64,000 bases of DNA from an uncultured Mediterraneibacter sp. (GCF_934330165.1 NZ_CAKRGI010000001.1:124001-188000); one strand, 5' to 3'; numbered from the stretch's first letter, positions 9,179 through 20,288 are shown. Numbers and translations are program-made. Notes: generated by a model from the letters alone, not told the origin.

Positions 9179-10168
9179 TTAATAGTCTTTTCTGCCGCTC
9201 ATAAATTCAACAAATTCTCCTGTTCCGATCGCCACTACCTTCATCGGATCTTCTGCGGTCATCGTATTGATCCCTGTCTTCTCTTCGATCAGTTCTTCCA
9301 GTCCACGAAGAAGCGATCCGCCTCCGGTCAGCACGATTCCACGATCAAGAATATCGGCAGAAAGTTCCGGAGGTGTCTGCTCCAATACTGATACGACTGC
9401 CTCTACAATCTGACCTGTACACTCTCTTAATGCCTCTTCCGTCTCAGATGAAGTTACCGTTACCGTCTTCGGAAGTCCGGTTACCAGATTTCTTCCGCGT
9501 ACTTCCATTTTTTCTTCTTCGGCAAGCGGATACGTTGTACCGATCTTAATCTTAATATCCTCGGCTGTTCTCTCTCCGATCAGAAGATTATGCTTCTTTC
9601 TCATATAACGGACAATGGCTTCATCAAAATCATCTCCCGCCACTTTGATCGATGTATTGACGACTGTTCCCCCCAAAGAGATCACGGCAATATCTGCCGT
9701 TCCACCTCCGATATCTACGATCATATTACCGCATGGCTTGGAAATATCAATTCCTGCACCGATTGCCGCTGCTACAGGTTCTTCAATCAGATGCACTTCT
9801 CTTGCTCCTGCAGCAAAAGTTGCTTCTTCTACCGCTTTCTTCTCCACCTCTGTCACTCCGCTCGGCACACAGATGCTGATCCTCGGCTTTTTGAACAGAC
9901 GCTTTCCCAATGCCTTCTGCACAAAATATTTGATCATCTTCTCTGTCACCGTATAATCAGAGATGACTCCCTGACGAAGTGGTCTCACTGCAACAATATT
10001 CCCCGGTGTGCGGCCAAGCATCAGCCTTGCATCTTCTCCGATGGCTTTGATCACATTAGAATCCCGGTCAAATGCAACTACCGATGGTTCTTTCAGCACA
10101 ACCCCTTTTCCTTTTACATAGACCAGTACACTGGCCGTTCCTAAATCTATACCAAGATCTACTGACAT
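9179..10168 (-). CDS. mreB: Rod-shape determining protein MreB/Mbl
   Basis: 329 residues, normal MreB length. The actin-fold phosphate loops are clear: DLGIDLGTASVLVY at the N-terminus, then VDIGGGTADIAVISLGG and GIVLTGGGSLLRGLEEL. MreB forms membrane-bound filaments that guide the elongasome along the side wall. It is not beside mreC/mreD, so it may be a solitary paralogue such as Mbl or MreBH; sequence alone does not settle this. About 160 bp of AT-rich sequence separate it from uvrA upstream, and an AT-rich promoter region is likely there. Confidence 0.9.
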   Translation of the reverse strand: MSVDLGIDLGTASVLVYVKGKGVVLKEPSVVAFDRDSNVIKAIGEDARLMLGRTPGNIVAVRPLRQGVISDYTVTEKMIKYFVQKALGKRLFKKPRISICVPSGVTEVEKKAVEEATFAAGAREVHLIEEPVAAAIGAGIDISKPCGNMIVDIGGGTADIAVISLGGTVVNTSIKVAGDDFDEAIVRYMRKKHNLLIGERTAEDIKIKIGTTYPLAEEEKMEVRGRNLVTGLPKTVTVTSSETEEALRECTGQIVEAVVSVLEQTPPELSADILDRGIVLTGGGSLLRGLEELIEEKTGINTMTAEDPMKVVAIGTGEFVEFMSGRKDY

Positions 10169-10329
10169 AATTTAATCTCCCTTCTAAAACGCTTTTTACT
10201 TTTTATCATTCAAGTGTCCTTTTCCCCTGAAGGGTCTTATTCCGTACCACTTAGTATAATAAACTTTTTCAAAAATTGGTAGTCATTTTTTGCATATATT
10301 TTGAACTTTTTTTTCTTTTAATTTCGTCT

Positions 10330-13176
10330 TTATTTTTTCTTTAGAATTGCATCAAGGTATTTTCCAGTGTAGGATCTGCTGTTTTTTGCCACTTCTTCCG
10401 GTGTTCCGTATGTTACAACAGTTCCGCCACGTTCTCCTCCCTCCGGTCCGATATCTATAATATAGTCCGCAGTTTTTATCACATCCAGATTATGTTCAAT
10501 TACGATCACTGTATTTCCTTCCTCTGTCAGTCTGCGTAATATCTCTGTCAGTTTATGAACATCCGCAAAATGTAACCCTGTTGTCGGCTCGTCTAAAATA
10601 TAAACCGTTCTTCCGGTACTGCGTTTACTCAGCTCGGAGGCAAGCTTGATCCTCTGTGCCTCTCCTCCCGATAACTCCGTAGATGGCTGACCCAGACGGA
10701 TATACGAAAGTCCCACATCATTCAACGTCTCCATCTTTCTCCGGATCGACGGTACATGTGCAAAAAATTCTACTGCTTCTTCTACTGTCATATTCAGGAC
10801 ATCATAAATGCTCTTGCCTTTATATTTTACTTCCAAAGTCTCTCTGTTGTACCGCTTACCCCCGCACACCTCACAAGGCACATAGACATCCGGCAGGAAA
10901 TGCATTTCAATCTTCAGAATTCCATCCCCCGCACAGGCTTCACATCGTCCGCCTTTTACATTGAAACTGAATCTTCCCTTTTTATATCCTCTTGCCTTCG
11001 CATCTGGTGTAGACGCAAAAAGATCACGGATCAGGTCAAATACTCCGGTGTAGGTTGCCGGATTGGATCGTGGCGTGCGTCCGATCGGTGACTGGTCTAT
11101 ATTGATCACCTTGTCAAACTGCTCCAGTCCTTCTATCTTTTTATGCCTGCCCGGAATCGTTCTGGCACGATTCAGTTCTCTTGCCAGCTTTTTATAAAGG
11201 ATCTCATTCACCAGCGAACTTTTTCCCGAACCGGATACTCCCGTCACACAGGTCAGCACACCGACCGGGAAACTGACATTGATCTTCTTCAGATTATTTT
11301 CCTCTGCACCGATCACCTTTAACCATCCTTTTGGTTCTTTTCTTTCTGTCGGAACCGGAATCTTAATCTTTCCGCTGAGATATGCTCCTGTTATAGAAGC
11401 CGGATTTTTCATGATCTCCTGTGCATTTCCTGTAGCAACAACCTGTCCGCCATGCTCTCCGGCTCCCGGACCAATATCTACAATATAGTCTGCTGCCAAC
11501 ATAGTATCTTCATCATGCTCCACCACAATCAGAGAATTTCCCAGATCCCGCAAATGCTTCAATGTCGCAAGGAGCTTATCATTATCTCTCTGATGCAGTC
11601 CAATACTTGGTTCATCAAGGATATAAGCAACTCCAACCAACCCTGAACCGATCTGGGTGGCCAGACGGATCCGCTGTGCCTCACCACCTGACAAAGTTCC
11701 TGTCGCTCTCGCCAGCGTCAGATAATCCAGTCCTACATCCATCAAAAACTGAATCCTTGCACGGATCTCTTTCAGGATCTGACCACCGATCATCTGCTGC
11801 GTCTCCGTCAAATGTAGTTCCTGCAAAAAATTCTGAAGCTTCTCTATAGAAAGGGCTGTCACCTCAGAAATATTTTTTCCCCCTACGGTTACTGCCAATG
11901 CACTTGCCTTTAACCGCTGACCACCACATGCCGAACATGGGGTGATATTCATGAAAGTCTCATATTCTGCTTTCATTGTCTCCGAACCGGTCTCCCGATA
12001 CCTGCGTTCTACATTCTTGATCAGTCCGTCGAACGCAACATCATAAACGCCTTCACCCCGCTGACCCTTATAATATACCTTTACTTCTTTTCCTTCGGTT
12101 CCATAGATAAGGACATCATGTACTTTTTTCGGGTAGTCCTGAAAAGGTGTATCCAGATCAAAATCATATTCCCTGCAAAGAGCCTGCAGGATTGCATTGG
12201 TAAAGCTGGTCTTATCCGCACAGGACTGCCAGCCAAGAACCGTGATCGCACCTTCATTGATACTCAGCGACGGATCCGGTATCATAAGTTCCTCCGAAAA
12301 TTCCATCTTATATCCAAGTCCAAAACATTCAGGACACGCTCCAAACGGATTATTAAACGAAAAACTTCTCGGCTCTATCTCTTCTATACTGATCCCACAA
12401 TCAGGACAGGAAAAACTCTGGCTGAAATTCATAGACTCCCCGCCGATTACATCTACGATCAGCAATCCTTCTGCCAGATGCAGTACATTTTCCACAGAAT
12501 CTGTCAGCCTCTTCTCAATCCCCGGTTTAACTACAAGCCGATCCACAATGATCTCAATATTATGCTTGATATTCTTGTCCAGTGTGATCTCCTCTGACAG
12601 TTCATACAGATTTCCATCTACACGGACACGCACATAACCACTCTTCTTCGCTCTGTCAAATAATTTGGCATGCGTTCCCTTTCTTCCCCTCACAACCGGA
12701 GCCAGAAGCTGGATCTTCGTCCGCTCTGGAAGTGCCATAATCTGATCCACCATCTGATCCACCGTCTGTTTCGCAATCTCGCGGCCGCATTTTGGACAGT
12801 GTGGGATTCCAACTCTCGCGTATAATAATCGGAAATAATCGTAAATTTCGGTCACTGTTCCCACGGTAGAACGTGGATTATGATTGGTTGATTTCTGATC
12901 GATGGAAATTGCAGGTGAAAGACCTTCAATGCTCTCTACATCCGGTTTCTCCATCTGTCCTAAGAACTGTCTTGCATAAGAAGACAGTGACTCCATATAT
13001 CTTCTCTGCCCCTCTGCATAAATCGTATCAAATGCAAGAGACGATTTTCCCGAACCACTCAGACCCGTCAGAACAACCAGTTCATTCCTTGGAATATCCA
13101 CATCGATATTCTTCAGATTATTTTCATTCGCTCCCCTGATCCTGATATACCGGCGGGCATCCATTTTCTTTGTCAT
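10330..13176 (-). CDS. uvrA: Excinuclease ABC subunit A
   Basis: 948 residues, full length. Two ABC ATPase modules are present: Walker [21 protein letters not shown] near residue 40 with signature [12 protein letters not shown] near 490, and Walker [16 protein letters not shown] near 650 with [12 protein letters not shown] near 840. Zinc-binding cysteines appear as [21 protein letters not shown] and CEACAGDG. UvrA scans DNA for bulky lesions and loads UvrB. It follows uvrB by 42 bp on the same strand, a uvrBA operon. A second in-frame ATG at residue 5 could be the start. Confidence 0.97.
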   Translation of the reverse strand: MTKKMDARRYIRIRGANENNLKNIDVDIPRNELVVLTGLSGSGKSSLAFDTIYAEGQRRYMESLSSYARQFLGQMEKPDVESIEGLSPAISIDQKSTNHNPRSTVGTVTEIYDYFRLLYARVGIPHCPKCGREIAKQTVDQMVDQIMALPERTKIQLLAPVVRGRKGTHAKLFDRAKKSGYVRVRVDGNLYELSEEITLDKNIKHNIEIIVDRLVVKPGIEKRLTDSVENVLHLAEGLLIVDVIGGESMNFSQSFSCPDCGISIEEIEPRSFSFNNPFGACPECFGLGYKMEFSEELMIPDPSLSINEGAITVLGWQSCADKTSFTNAILQALCREYDFDLDTPFQDYPKKVHDVLIYGTEGKEVKVYYKGQRGEGVYDVAFDGLIKNVERRYRETGSETMKAEYETFMNITPCSACGGQRLKASALAVTVGGKNISEVTALSIEKLQNFLQELHLTETQQMIGGQILKEIRARIQFLMDVGLDYLTLARATGTLSGGEAQRIRLATQIGSGLVGVAYILDEPSIGLHQRDNDKLLATLKHLRDLGNSLIVVEHDEDTMLAADYIVDIGPGAGEHGGQVVATGNAQEIMKNPASITGAYLSGKIKIPVPTERKEPKGWLKVIGAEENNLKKINVSFPVGVLTCVTGVSGSGKSSLVNEILYKKLARELNRARTIPGRHKKIEGLEQFDKVINIDQSPIGRTPRSNPATYTGVFDLIRDLFASTPDAKARGYKKGRFSFNVKGGRCEACAGDGILKIEMHFLPDVYVPCEVCGGKRYNRETLEVKYKGKSIYDVLNMTVEEAVEFFAHVPSIRRKMETLNDVGLSYIRLGQPSTELSGGEAQRIKLASELSKRSTGRTVYILDEPTTGLHFADVHKLTEILRRLTEEGNTVIVIEHNLDVIKTADYIIDIGPEGGERGGTVVTYGTPEEVAKNSRSYTGKYLDAILKKK

Positions 13177-13218
13177 TCTCTTTTCTCCTTATTTTCATGT
13201 CCATGGTTCAATAGTATA

Positions 13219-15204
13219 TTATGCCATATCATTCAACATTTTCTTTAAATCAATCAGCTTATCACGCAGCTCTGCCGCGACCTCGAAGTTCAGCTCCGCT
13301 GCCGCCTTCTTCATCTGCTTTTCCAAATCCCTGACCAGCTTCTCCAATTCCTTGCGGCTCATAGATTCTGGATCTTTCTCCATTTTCAGCTCTTCTGCTG
13401 CCACCTTTTTGGAAATGCTGATCAGATCACGTACTGATTTCTGAATGGTCTTTGGCGTAATTCCATGCTCCTTATTATATTGCATTTGAATCTCACGACG
13501 TCTCTGCGTCTCATCAATCGCAAGCTGCATGGATTCGGTCATTGTATCTGCATACATGATAACATGCCCCTCCGAATTTCGTGCCGCACGTCCAATGGTC
13601 TGGATCAAAGACGTTTCCGAACGAAGGAAACCTTCTTTGTCCGCATCAAGGATTGCTACCAGTGTGATTTCCGGAATGTCCAGTCCTTCCCTTAACAAAT
13701 TAATTCCTACAAGGACATCAAATACATCGAGTCTCATATCACGAATGATCTCGGTACGCTCAAGGGTATCAATATCAGAATGCAGATATTTCACACGGAT
13801 ACCAACCTCTCTCATATAATCCGTCAGATCTTCCGCCATCCTCTTGGTCAGAGTAGTGACCAAAACCTTATTTTTCTTTTCAATTTCTTTATTAATTTCA
13901 CCTAAAAGATCATCAATCTGTCCTTCCACCGGACGGACTTCAACCTCAGGATCAAGAAGACCTGTCGGCCGGATTACCTGCTCTGCCCTGAGGAGTTCGT
14001 GATCCATCTCATACTGCCCAGGCGTTGCCGACACAAATAAGACTTGATTGATCTTACTTTCAAACTCTTCAAAATTCAGCGGACGGTTATCCTTTGCCGA
14101 CGGAAGACGAAATCCATAATCTACCAGCGTCTGCTTTCTTGACTGATCTCCATGATACATTCCTCCGATCTGCGGAACCGTCTTGTGCGACTCATCGATC
14201 ATCATAATGAAATCGTCCGGGAAATAGTCAATCAGTGTATAAGGTGCCTGTCCCGGTTTTAATCCTGACAAATGCCGGGAATAATTCTCGATTCCAGAAC
14301 AGAATCCTGTCTCTTTGAGCATCTCAATATCAAAATTCGTCCGTTCTGCGATACGCTGTGCCTCCAGCAGTTTATCATTCCGCTTAAACTCTTTCACCCG
14401 TTCTTCCAGTTCTTCCTCAATATCTGCTACAGCTCGCTTAATGTTCTCACGGTCAACAACATAGTGAGAAGCCGGAAAGATTGCAATATGCTTCAGTTCA
14501 TCCTTAATTTCGCCAGTCAGGATATCAATTTCTGAAATCCGGTCAATCTCATCCCCGAAAAATTCCACACGGATCGCCGTATCGCTCTCGTAAGCCGGAA
14601 TGATCTCCAACACATCCCCACGTACCCGGAATGTACCACGGTGAAAATCCATATCATTGCGGTCATACTGAATCTCGATCAGCTTTGCCATCACCTCATC
14701 CCGATCCTTGATCATTCCGGGGCGAAGGGAGATCACCATGTTCTGATAATCCACCGGGTTACCCAATCCATAAATGCAGGAAACACTGGCAACGATGATC
14801 ACATCCCTCCGCTCCATCAGTGCCATTGTAGCTGACAGACGAAGCTTGTCGATCTCATCGTTGATGGATGAATCCTTGGCGATGTAGGTATCGGAGGATG
14901 GAACATAAGCTTCTGGTTGGTAATAATCGTAGTAGGAGACAAAATATTCCACTGCGTTATCGGGGAACATCTCCTTGAACTCTCCGTACAACTGAGCTGC
15001 AAGTGTTTTATTATGAGCGATGACAAGCGTCGGCTTCTGTAATTGCTGAATCACATTTGCCATCGTAAAAGTTTTTCCAGAACCCGTAACCCCTAGTAAA
15101 GTCTGGCATTGATTGCCTTCCTTGAACCCTTTCACAAGCTCTGCAATCGCCTGTGGCTGGTCTCCGGTCGGCTTATATGGGGCTTTTAATTTGAACTCAT
15201 TCAT
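13219..15204 (-). CDS. uvrB: Excinuclease ABC subunit B
   Basis: 661 residues from the ATG at 15204. An upstream in-frame ATG at 15219 is rejected because the GGAGG Shine-Dalgarno sequence lies between the two ATGs. Walker A is [16 protein letters not shown]; the damage-probing beta-hairpin is [12 protein letters not shown]; the helicase motifs run to [19 protein letters not shown]. The C-terminal UVR domain ([23 protein letters not shown]) contacts UvrC. UvrB holds the lesion after handover from UvrA in nucleotide excision repair. The gene has a long leader with a large inverted repeat. Confidence 0.97.
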   Translation of the reverse strand: MNEFKLKAPYKPTGDQPQAIAELVKGFKEGNQCQTLLGVTGSGKTFTMANVIQQLQKPTLVIAHNKTLAAQLYGEFKEMFPDNAVEYFVSYYDYYQPEAYVPSSDTYIAKDSSINDEIDKLRLSATMALMERRDVIIVASVSCIYGLGNPVDYQNMVISLRPGMIKDRDEVMAKLIEIQYDRNDMDFHRGTFRVRGDVLEIIPAYESDTAIRVEFFGDEIDRISEIDILTGEIKDELKHIAIFPASHYVVDRENIKRAVADIEEELEERVKEFKRNDKLLEAQRIAERTNFDIEMLKETGFCSGIENYSRHLSGLKPGQAPYTLIDYFPDDFIMMIDESHKTVPQIGGMYHGDQSRKQTLVDYGFRLPSAKDNRPLNFEEFESKINQVLFVSATPGQYEMDHELLRAEQVIRPTGLLDPEVEVRPVEGQIDDLLGEINKEIEKKNKVLVTTLTKRMAEDLTDYMREVGIRVKYLHSDIDTLERTEIIRDMRLDVFDVLVGINLLREGLDIPEITLVAILDADKEGFLRSETSLIQTIGRAARNSEGHVIMYADTMTESMQLAIDETQRRREIQMQYNKEHGITPKTIQKSVRDLISISKKVAAEELKMEKDPESMSRKELEKLVRDLEKQMKKAAAELNFEVAAELRDKLIDLKKMLNDMA

Positions 15205-15539
15205 GGTAAATTCCTCCATTTGTGACTTTTACTATGACCAATATCAGCCAAAAATTCGTATCCGGATTCGTAACGAAAAGCTCATTTTTATGGTGAATAG
15301 ATGTCTTTTTCACCTCGTTACGAATAAAAGTCACAAAATTCATATTTGCAGATAAAACAGCACTCGGAAATACCTGATGATACCAGGCTCCGGTTCTGTC
15401 ATATTTTTACTGTTTGTTCTTGTAACAGTCCCTATTATATCAGACATTTTTTTGAAAGTATATAGATGAAGGTAAGAAAAAAGTACAAATGTTCGATTCT
15501 TATTTGTACTTTTCTCTCTTACTACTATTCTATTTTTTA
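15205..15539 (-). promoter_or_regulatory. uvrB promoter and structured 5' leader
   Basis: Non-coding stretch of about 335 bp. On the minus strand an extended -10 (TGA then TATAAT, 15442-15434) predicts a start near 15427, about 220 nt before uvrB. The leader contains a perfect 11-bp inverted repeat, ATTCGTAACGA at 15266-15276 against TCGTTACGAAT at 15315-15325. Inside it is a second 6-bp pair (GGTGAA 15292-15297 with TTCACC 15309-15314). The arms are themselves near-palindromes (TTCGT-A-ACGAA), so they could be protein operators or one RNA hairpin. I see no classical CGAAC-N4-GTTCG LexA box. A 67-residue open frame at 15340-15543 looks accidental. Confidence 0.55.
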
Positions 15540-15903
15540 TCATGCTGCGTTGAAATATTCCTCCAGGATTAAGTCTATTTCAATCACTTCTGAATAATCA
15601 TAATACTGATCTTTCCGCTCTTTTGGAATAACTTCTTCAATAAATGGTTCCAATACATCCAGACAGTCTTCTATGATTTCCTGCGTATCTCCATAGACAT
15701 CTACTGATATGATTTCCTTGGCATGTCCCAATAAATGCGAAACACCTTTTGAATTAAAGCTATTCTTCAGCAAAATAGTTGCATAGGTATTTCTCAACTG
15801 GTGAAAATGAATATCAGGCAAATCCAAGGATTTCAGTAAGTCTTTATAATATTTATGATGATAGCACTTACTCCTCGGATTCCCATATGTAGAACGGCTC
15901 AAT
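15540..15903 (-). pseudogene. Tyrosine recombinase (integrase) C-terminal remnant
   Basis: The minus-strand frame ending at 15540 encodes the C-terminal catalytic part of a phage or transposon integrase: the arginine box FHQLRNTYAT, the LLGHAKE box and the tyrosine region SVDVYGDTQEI. There is no N-terminal half and no proper start. The frame simply runs into the first CRISPR repeat at 15904, where MWIEI is repeat-derived. It is therefore a 5'-truncated remnant abutting the oldest (trailer) end of the array. The C-terminal acidic tail (EVIEIDLILEEYFNAA) ends normally. It could be debris of an element that once entered the array's trailer end. Confidence 0.75.
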
Positions 15904-18777
15904 ATTTCAATCCACACTTCCGCGAGGGAAGTGACGGTCAGGAATACACCGTAAAAGGTATCCTGATACTATTTCAATCCACACTTCCGCAAGGGAAGTG
16001 ACCTCAGGACAAAGAATGGAATCTGCTTTTTGTGTATTTCAATCCACACTTCCACAAGGGAAGTGACTCCACGATAATCAAGTTCATATTCTATGCCGGA
16101 CATTTCAATCCACACTTCCACAAGGGAAGTGACGATGCACAGGTATATGGAGATGCACGGGTATATGATTTCAATCCACACTTCCACAAGGGAAGTGACC
16201 AGCTCCAGATCGGAGCCATTCTTCATTTACATTATTTCAATCCACACTTCCACAAGAGAAGTGACAAGAACAGTGCATTAAAGGTTACGGATCCACAGGA
16301 TTTCAATCCACACTTCCACAAGGGAAGTGACGATACCGGGCAGTCAAAGGTTCACGTGCATCTAAATTTCAATCCACACTTCCACAAGGGAAGTGACAAC
16401 GTCTGTCATTAAAAATATAACCAATATACTGAATTTCAATCCACACTTCCACAAGGGAAGTGACAGGCAGAGAGCCTTTATGACGATATGCTTAATAAAT
16501 TTCAATCCACACTTCCACAAGGGAAGTGACTTCGCCTTTTTGATTTCGCTTGCTTCGATTGTGATTTCAATCCACACTTCCACAAGGGAAGTGACTGGCG
16601 GTCTTGAGGGAATGATTGGAAAACTCGACAATTTCAATCCACACTTCCACAAGGGAAGTGACCAGTCAGGTTCAACACTTCTTCCTGATGGGGCATATTT
16701 CAATCCACACTTCCACAAAGGAAGTGACCTCTTGTGTGACAGAATCGCCACACACCCAACGGATTTCAATCCACACTTCCGCAAGGGAAGTGACTCTACC
16801 CTATGCCGTTATTTCCTCTTACTTGTTATTTCAATCCACACTTCCACAAGGGAAGTGACCTGCCCCGTTCCGTAGGCTACGCCGACGGAAACAGAATTTC
16901 AATCCACACTTCCACAAGGGAAGTGACAATGCCCCTAAAATGCTTTTTGAGATTAGGGCAAATTTCAATCCACACTTCCACAAGGGAAGTGACATTACGC
17001 TCTTGTGGCATTTCAATGTCCAACGAGATTTCAATCCACACTTCCACAAGGGAAGTGACATACGATTGACGGCGGTGAGGTTTTCCATGCAAAATTTCAA
17101 TCCACACTTCCACAAGGGAAGTGACACCGCCTACCGACACAACCTTTAATTTCATTGCAGATTTCAATCCACACTTCCACAAGGGAAGTGACTCCTCTTT
17201 CGTGTGCTTCGCCATAGGCTGTACGATTTCAATCCACACTTCCACAAGGGAAGTGACACATATTTTTCTAAGTCTTGTCAGTTCTTCATTATTTCAATCC
17301 ACACTTCCACAAGGGAAGTGACCGGAGCTTGTAAAAGAGGATGAGGAAAAAGCATATTTCAATCCACACTTCCGCGAGGGAAGTGACGGAGTATTTACGG
17401 GCAGAGTTCAGTTTCTCAGAGATTTCAATCCACACTTCCGCGAGGGAAGTGACGATAGTTCAATAAACATATCTCCTTCTCCAAATCATTTCAATCCACA
17501 CTTCCGCGAGGGAAGTGACCTGCTCGGCATTGTCAAAGTGTCTTACAATACAAGGATTTCAATCCACACTTCCGCGAGGGAAGTGACAAAGTTTGGAATC
17601 GTGCAAGTGTTAGCGAACTCGTATTTCAATCCACACTTCCGCGAGGGAAGTGACTGCAACACCCCCTCAAACTCCCCCGTTGTCCTCTGATTTCAATCCA
17701 CACTTCCGCGAGGGAAGTGACAATCGTAATCAATCCAGATTATAAAATCAGCGAGATTTCAATCCACACTTCCGCGAGGGAAGTGACTCATTGCAGGAAT
17801 GTTGTTTACACAGCTATTCCAAATTTCAATCCACACTTCCGCGAGGGAAGTGACCGCCACCGCCCCATGCAGGGCGATAAACAAAACCAATTTCAATCCA
17901 CACTTCCGCGAGGGAAGTGACCGCATACTACATGACAAGTTTAGCTGATTTTAAATTTCAATCCACACTTCCGCGAGGGAAGTGACATAGGGGTTTGTCG
18001 CACATCTGCCACAAACCCCCAATTTCAATCCACACTTCCGCGAGGGAAGTGACTTGCGTACTGGTTTGCCAACCTGTCACCAACATGATTTCAATCCACA
18101 CTTCCGCGAGGGAAGTGACGTTTGTGGCATTCTGATCAAGAACATTTCCAAGGCAAATTTCAATCCACACTTCCGCGAGGGAAGTGACGAGAAGGGGCTT
18201 AGCAAATGCCCCGACTATGTAATTTCAATCCACACTTCCGCGAGGGAAGTGACAAATTGTCAAGCGGTTTGTATACCAAACTTGGTATTTCAATCCACAC
18301 TTCCGCGAGGGAAGTGACCCAGTCCGCTTCTGCCGTGTAATACGGATCGGAAAATTTCAATCCACACTTCCGCGAGGGAAGTGACTACGCATGGAGCAGG
18401 ACAACCTGTCCCTGTAATATTTCAATCCACACTTCCGCGAGGGAAGTGACAGTGACCTTTACCGCTATGAGGATAAGGACGGGGATTTCAATCCACACTT
18501 CCGCGAGGGAAGTGACACGATTCTTCGCTTTCGGAGATAGCAGAGGGTTATTTCAATCCACACTTCCGCGAGGGAAGTGACCGTGTCTTTCCGTCAAGTC
18601 CTTAAAAGCTATTGTATTTCAATCCACACTTCCGCGAGGGAAGTGACGTCGCAAAACAGGGGCGGTGAAAGTAGACGGTGATTTCAATCCACACTTCCGC
18701 GAGGGAAGTGACTTTGCAAGTAGCTGTTGAACTTTAAGACTTGCGATTTCAATCCACACTTCCGCGAGGGAAGTGAC
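15904..18777 (-). CRISPR. Type I-C CRISPR array, 44 repeats and 43 spacers
   Basis: I count 44 copies of a 32-bp repeat. In crRNA orientation (minus strand) it starts GTCACTTCC and ends GTGTGGATTGAAAT, with a hairpin CACTTCC/GGAAGTG. Spacers are 33-37 bp, mostly 33-35. Orientation is set by cas2 and an AT-rich leader on the right, so the newest spacers are near 18745 and the oldest near 15936. The hairpin loop (plus-strand reading) is GCGAG in repeat 1, GCAAG in repeats 2 and 14, ACAAG in 3-13 and 15-22, and GCGAG again in 23-44. Repeats 6 (16234) and 13 (16697) carry one extra substitution each. The last 11 nt of the repeat would be the crRNA 5' handle left by Cas5c cleavage. Confidence 0.98.
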
Positions 18778-18956
18778 TGCAATATTCCACAAAAACATCT
18801 GTCTATTTTTATGAAATATCTATAAATATATTTGAATTTACTTTCGTATACTATTGAAATACTCTGTCTATACAAAAAGCACATTCAAATTTGTTTATTT
18901 TTACAGGTGCGAGTCTCCCGGTAATTTTATGTATGCTAGACACTCGCACCTGCAAA
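18778..18956 (-). promoter_or_regulatory. CRISPR leader
   Basis: This 179-bp AT-rich non-coding region lies between the cas2 stop and the leader-proximal repeat, the usual position of a type I-C leader, and should hold the array promoter and the integration signals for Cas1-Cas2. On the minus strand a weak promoter candidate is TTGTAT followed after 19 bp by TATACG (near 18870-18845). The spacing is longer than ideal, so I give it little weight. The cas2-proximal third holds an 11-bp inverted repeat listed separately. Confidence 0.8.
18904..18952. repeat. Inverted repeat between cas2 and the CRISPR leader
   Basis: CAGGTGCGAGT at 18904-18914 is perfectly complementary to ACTCGCACCTG at 18942-18952, with a 27-nt loop. 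There is no T-run after either arm, so it is not a normal intrinsic terminator. I recall similar GGTGCGA hairpins just after cas2 in other type I-C loci. That suggests a conserved element, either a 3' end for the cas mRNA or a protein site in adaptation. Confidence 0.75.
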
Positions 18957-19247
18957 TTATAAGAATAAAGGCTGATCGACTGCAATTCCTCGTTCTACAC
19001 CTATATGCTCTATCTTGGTCTTATAATTATTTCCAAGATAGTAGAATCGCAAGCTATCTACTTTATCATCAATAATCTCTGTTAACAAAGATTTTAACGT
19101 CACACTTTGTGCCTGATCCACAATGCACTCAAATACGGAGTTCTGTACTCTTCTCCCATAGTTTTCACATTGTTTGGCTACTTTTCTAAGTCGCTTTTTT
19201 CCGGCTTCATTTTCTGTATTTACATCATATGTAATCAACAACAGCAT
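18957..19247 (-). CDS. cas2: CRISPR-associated endoribonuclease/integration protein Cas2
   Basis: 96 residues, normal length. The ferredoxin-like start LLLITYDVNTENEAGKKRLRK carries the conserved Asp8 after the first strand, and YGRRVQNSVFECIVD is the typical second strand. Cas2 bridges two Cas1 dimers in the spacer-integration complex. It is the last cas gene, 9 bp after cas1, and its stop directly precedes the leader. Confidence 0.97.
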   Translation of the reverse strand: MLLLITYDVNTENEAGKKRLRKVAKQCENYGRRVQNSVFECIVDQAQSVTLKSLLTEIIDDKVDSLRFYYLGNNYKTKIEHIGVERGIAVDQPLFL

Positions 19248-19256
19248 ATTTCCACC

Positions 19257-20288
19257 TCATTTCCACAGAAATACAGGATAGCCATCTAAATCTCCACGTA
19301 AATACCTTGCAAGCAACATTGCCTGTACATACGGAACCATCCCCCATTCAACTTTTTCTTTCAAATATGGATGTGTAATAACTTCTTTTTTCTTATTCTG
19401 CCACTCAACTAATAACTTTTTCCGCAAATCATCCCCCATCAAGACAGCTCCATTTTCTTTTTGGGAGAAGTTTTTTCCATTCACAATTTTTTTATTGATC
19501 AATGACAAAACAAACCGATCTACATATACACTTCTCAGTTCTTCTATTAGATCTAATGCCAATGATACTCTCCCCGGTCGGTCTGTATGAAGATATCCGA
19601 CATAAGGATCCAGTCCTACCACTTCTAACGCAGATGTAATCTGATTTGTTAATAAGGTATATACAAAAGATAACATCGCATTTACATTATCTTTAGGCGG
19701 TCTTTTATTTCTCCCCTGAAAATTAAATTCTTTTTTCTGTTGTAGAATCAATTCATTGAAAATGCCAAAATAAATACTGGCTGCTTCTCCTTCATAACCT
19801 CTCAATTGGTCTTTCGATTCTGCATTCTGTATATACTGTAACGATTCTTTTAAATGCAAAGATGCTTTCTTCACGCCTTCTACATCTATCTGCATTCCGT
19901 GATCACGAATTGCCCGTTCTAGTACCCATCTTGCATTATAAACTTTTCCCATAATACAATTTTTTGCAATTGTGAGACTTATTTCATCATCTTTGCTACT
20001 TTTATACTGTTGTTCCCGTAAAAGAACATTTCCCTGAACCTTCCCAGTTACTCTTGCCAGAAATTTCCCCTGAGGAGTGAGATAACAAAGTGAAATATTT
20101 CTTTCAGCACATGCTCCCATTAACGCCGGACTGGTTCCCCGATATCCAAAAGAAACAATTCCATCCAAATTGTGTAAAGGCAATCTTCCCAATTCTTTTT
20201 TCTCATCGTATACAACCAGATTTTCTCCATCCAATGCCAGATAACTATTCTCAGAGGTTACATATAAGGTGTTTAATAATTTTCTCAC
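19257..20288 (-). CDS. cas1: CRISPR integrase Cas1 (type I-C)
   Basis: 343 residues. It has the N-terminal beta domain (NTLYVTSENSYLALDGENLVVY) and the helical catalytic domain. Expected metal ligands are visible: the Glu in GYEGEAASIYF, the His in YVGYLHTDRPGR and the Asp in SLALDLIEELR. NVNAMLSFVYTLL is a Cas1 signature. It cuts and joins spacers into the leader-proximal repeat. The start overlaps the cas4 stop by 4 bp (ATGA type). Confidence 0.98.
   Translation of the reverse strand: MRKLLNTLYVTSENSYLALDGENLVVYDEKKELGRLPLHNLDGIVSFGYRGTSPALMGACAERNISLCYLTPQGKFLARVTGKVQGNVLLREQQYKSSKDDEISLTIAKNCIMGKVYNARWVLERAIRDHGMQIDVEGVKKASLHLKESLQYIQNAESKDQLRGYEGEAASIYFGIFNELILQQKKEFNFQGRNKRPPKDNVNAMLSFVYTLLTNQITSALEVVGLDPYVGYLHTDRPGRVSLALDLIEELRSVYVDRFVLSLINKKIVNGKNFSQKENGAVLMGDDLRKKLLVEWQNKKKEVITHPYLKEKVEWGMVPYVQAMLLARYLRGDLDGYPVFLWK

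Noticed and set aside
15340..15543. 67-codon minus-strand open frame upstream of uvrB
   Set aside because: Unusual composition, no ribosome site, and it overlaps the predicted uvrB promoter and leader.
16032..18317. Many open frames of 60-160 codons on both strands with repeated VTSLVEVWIEI, FNPHFHKGSD or SIHTSTREVT
   Set aside because: They are translations of the CRISPR repeats and spacers; the repeat has no stop in several frames.
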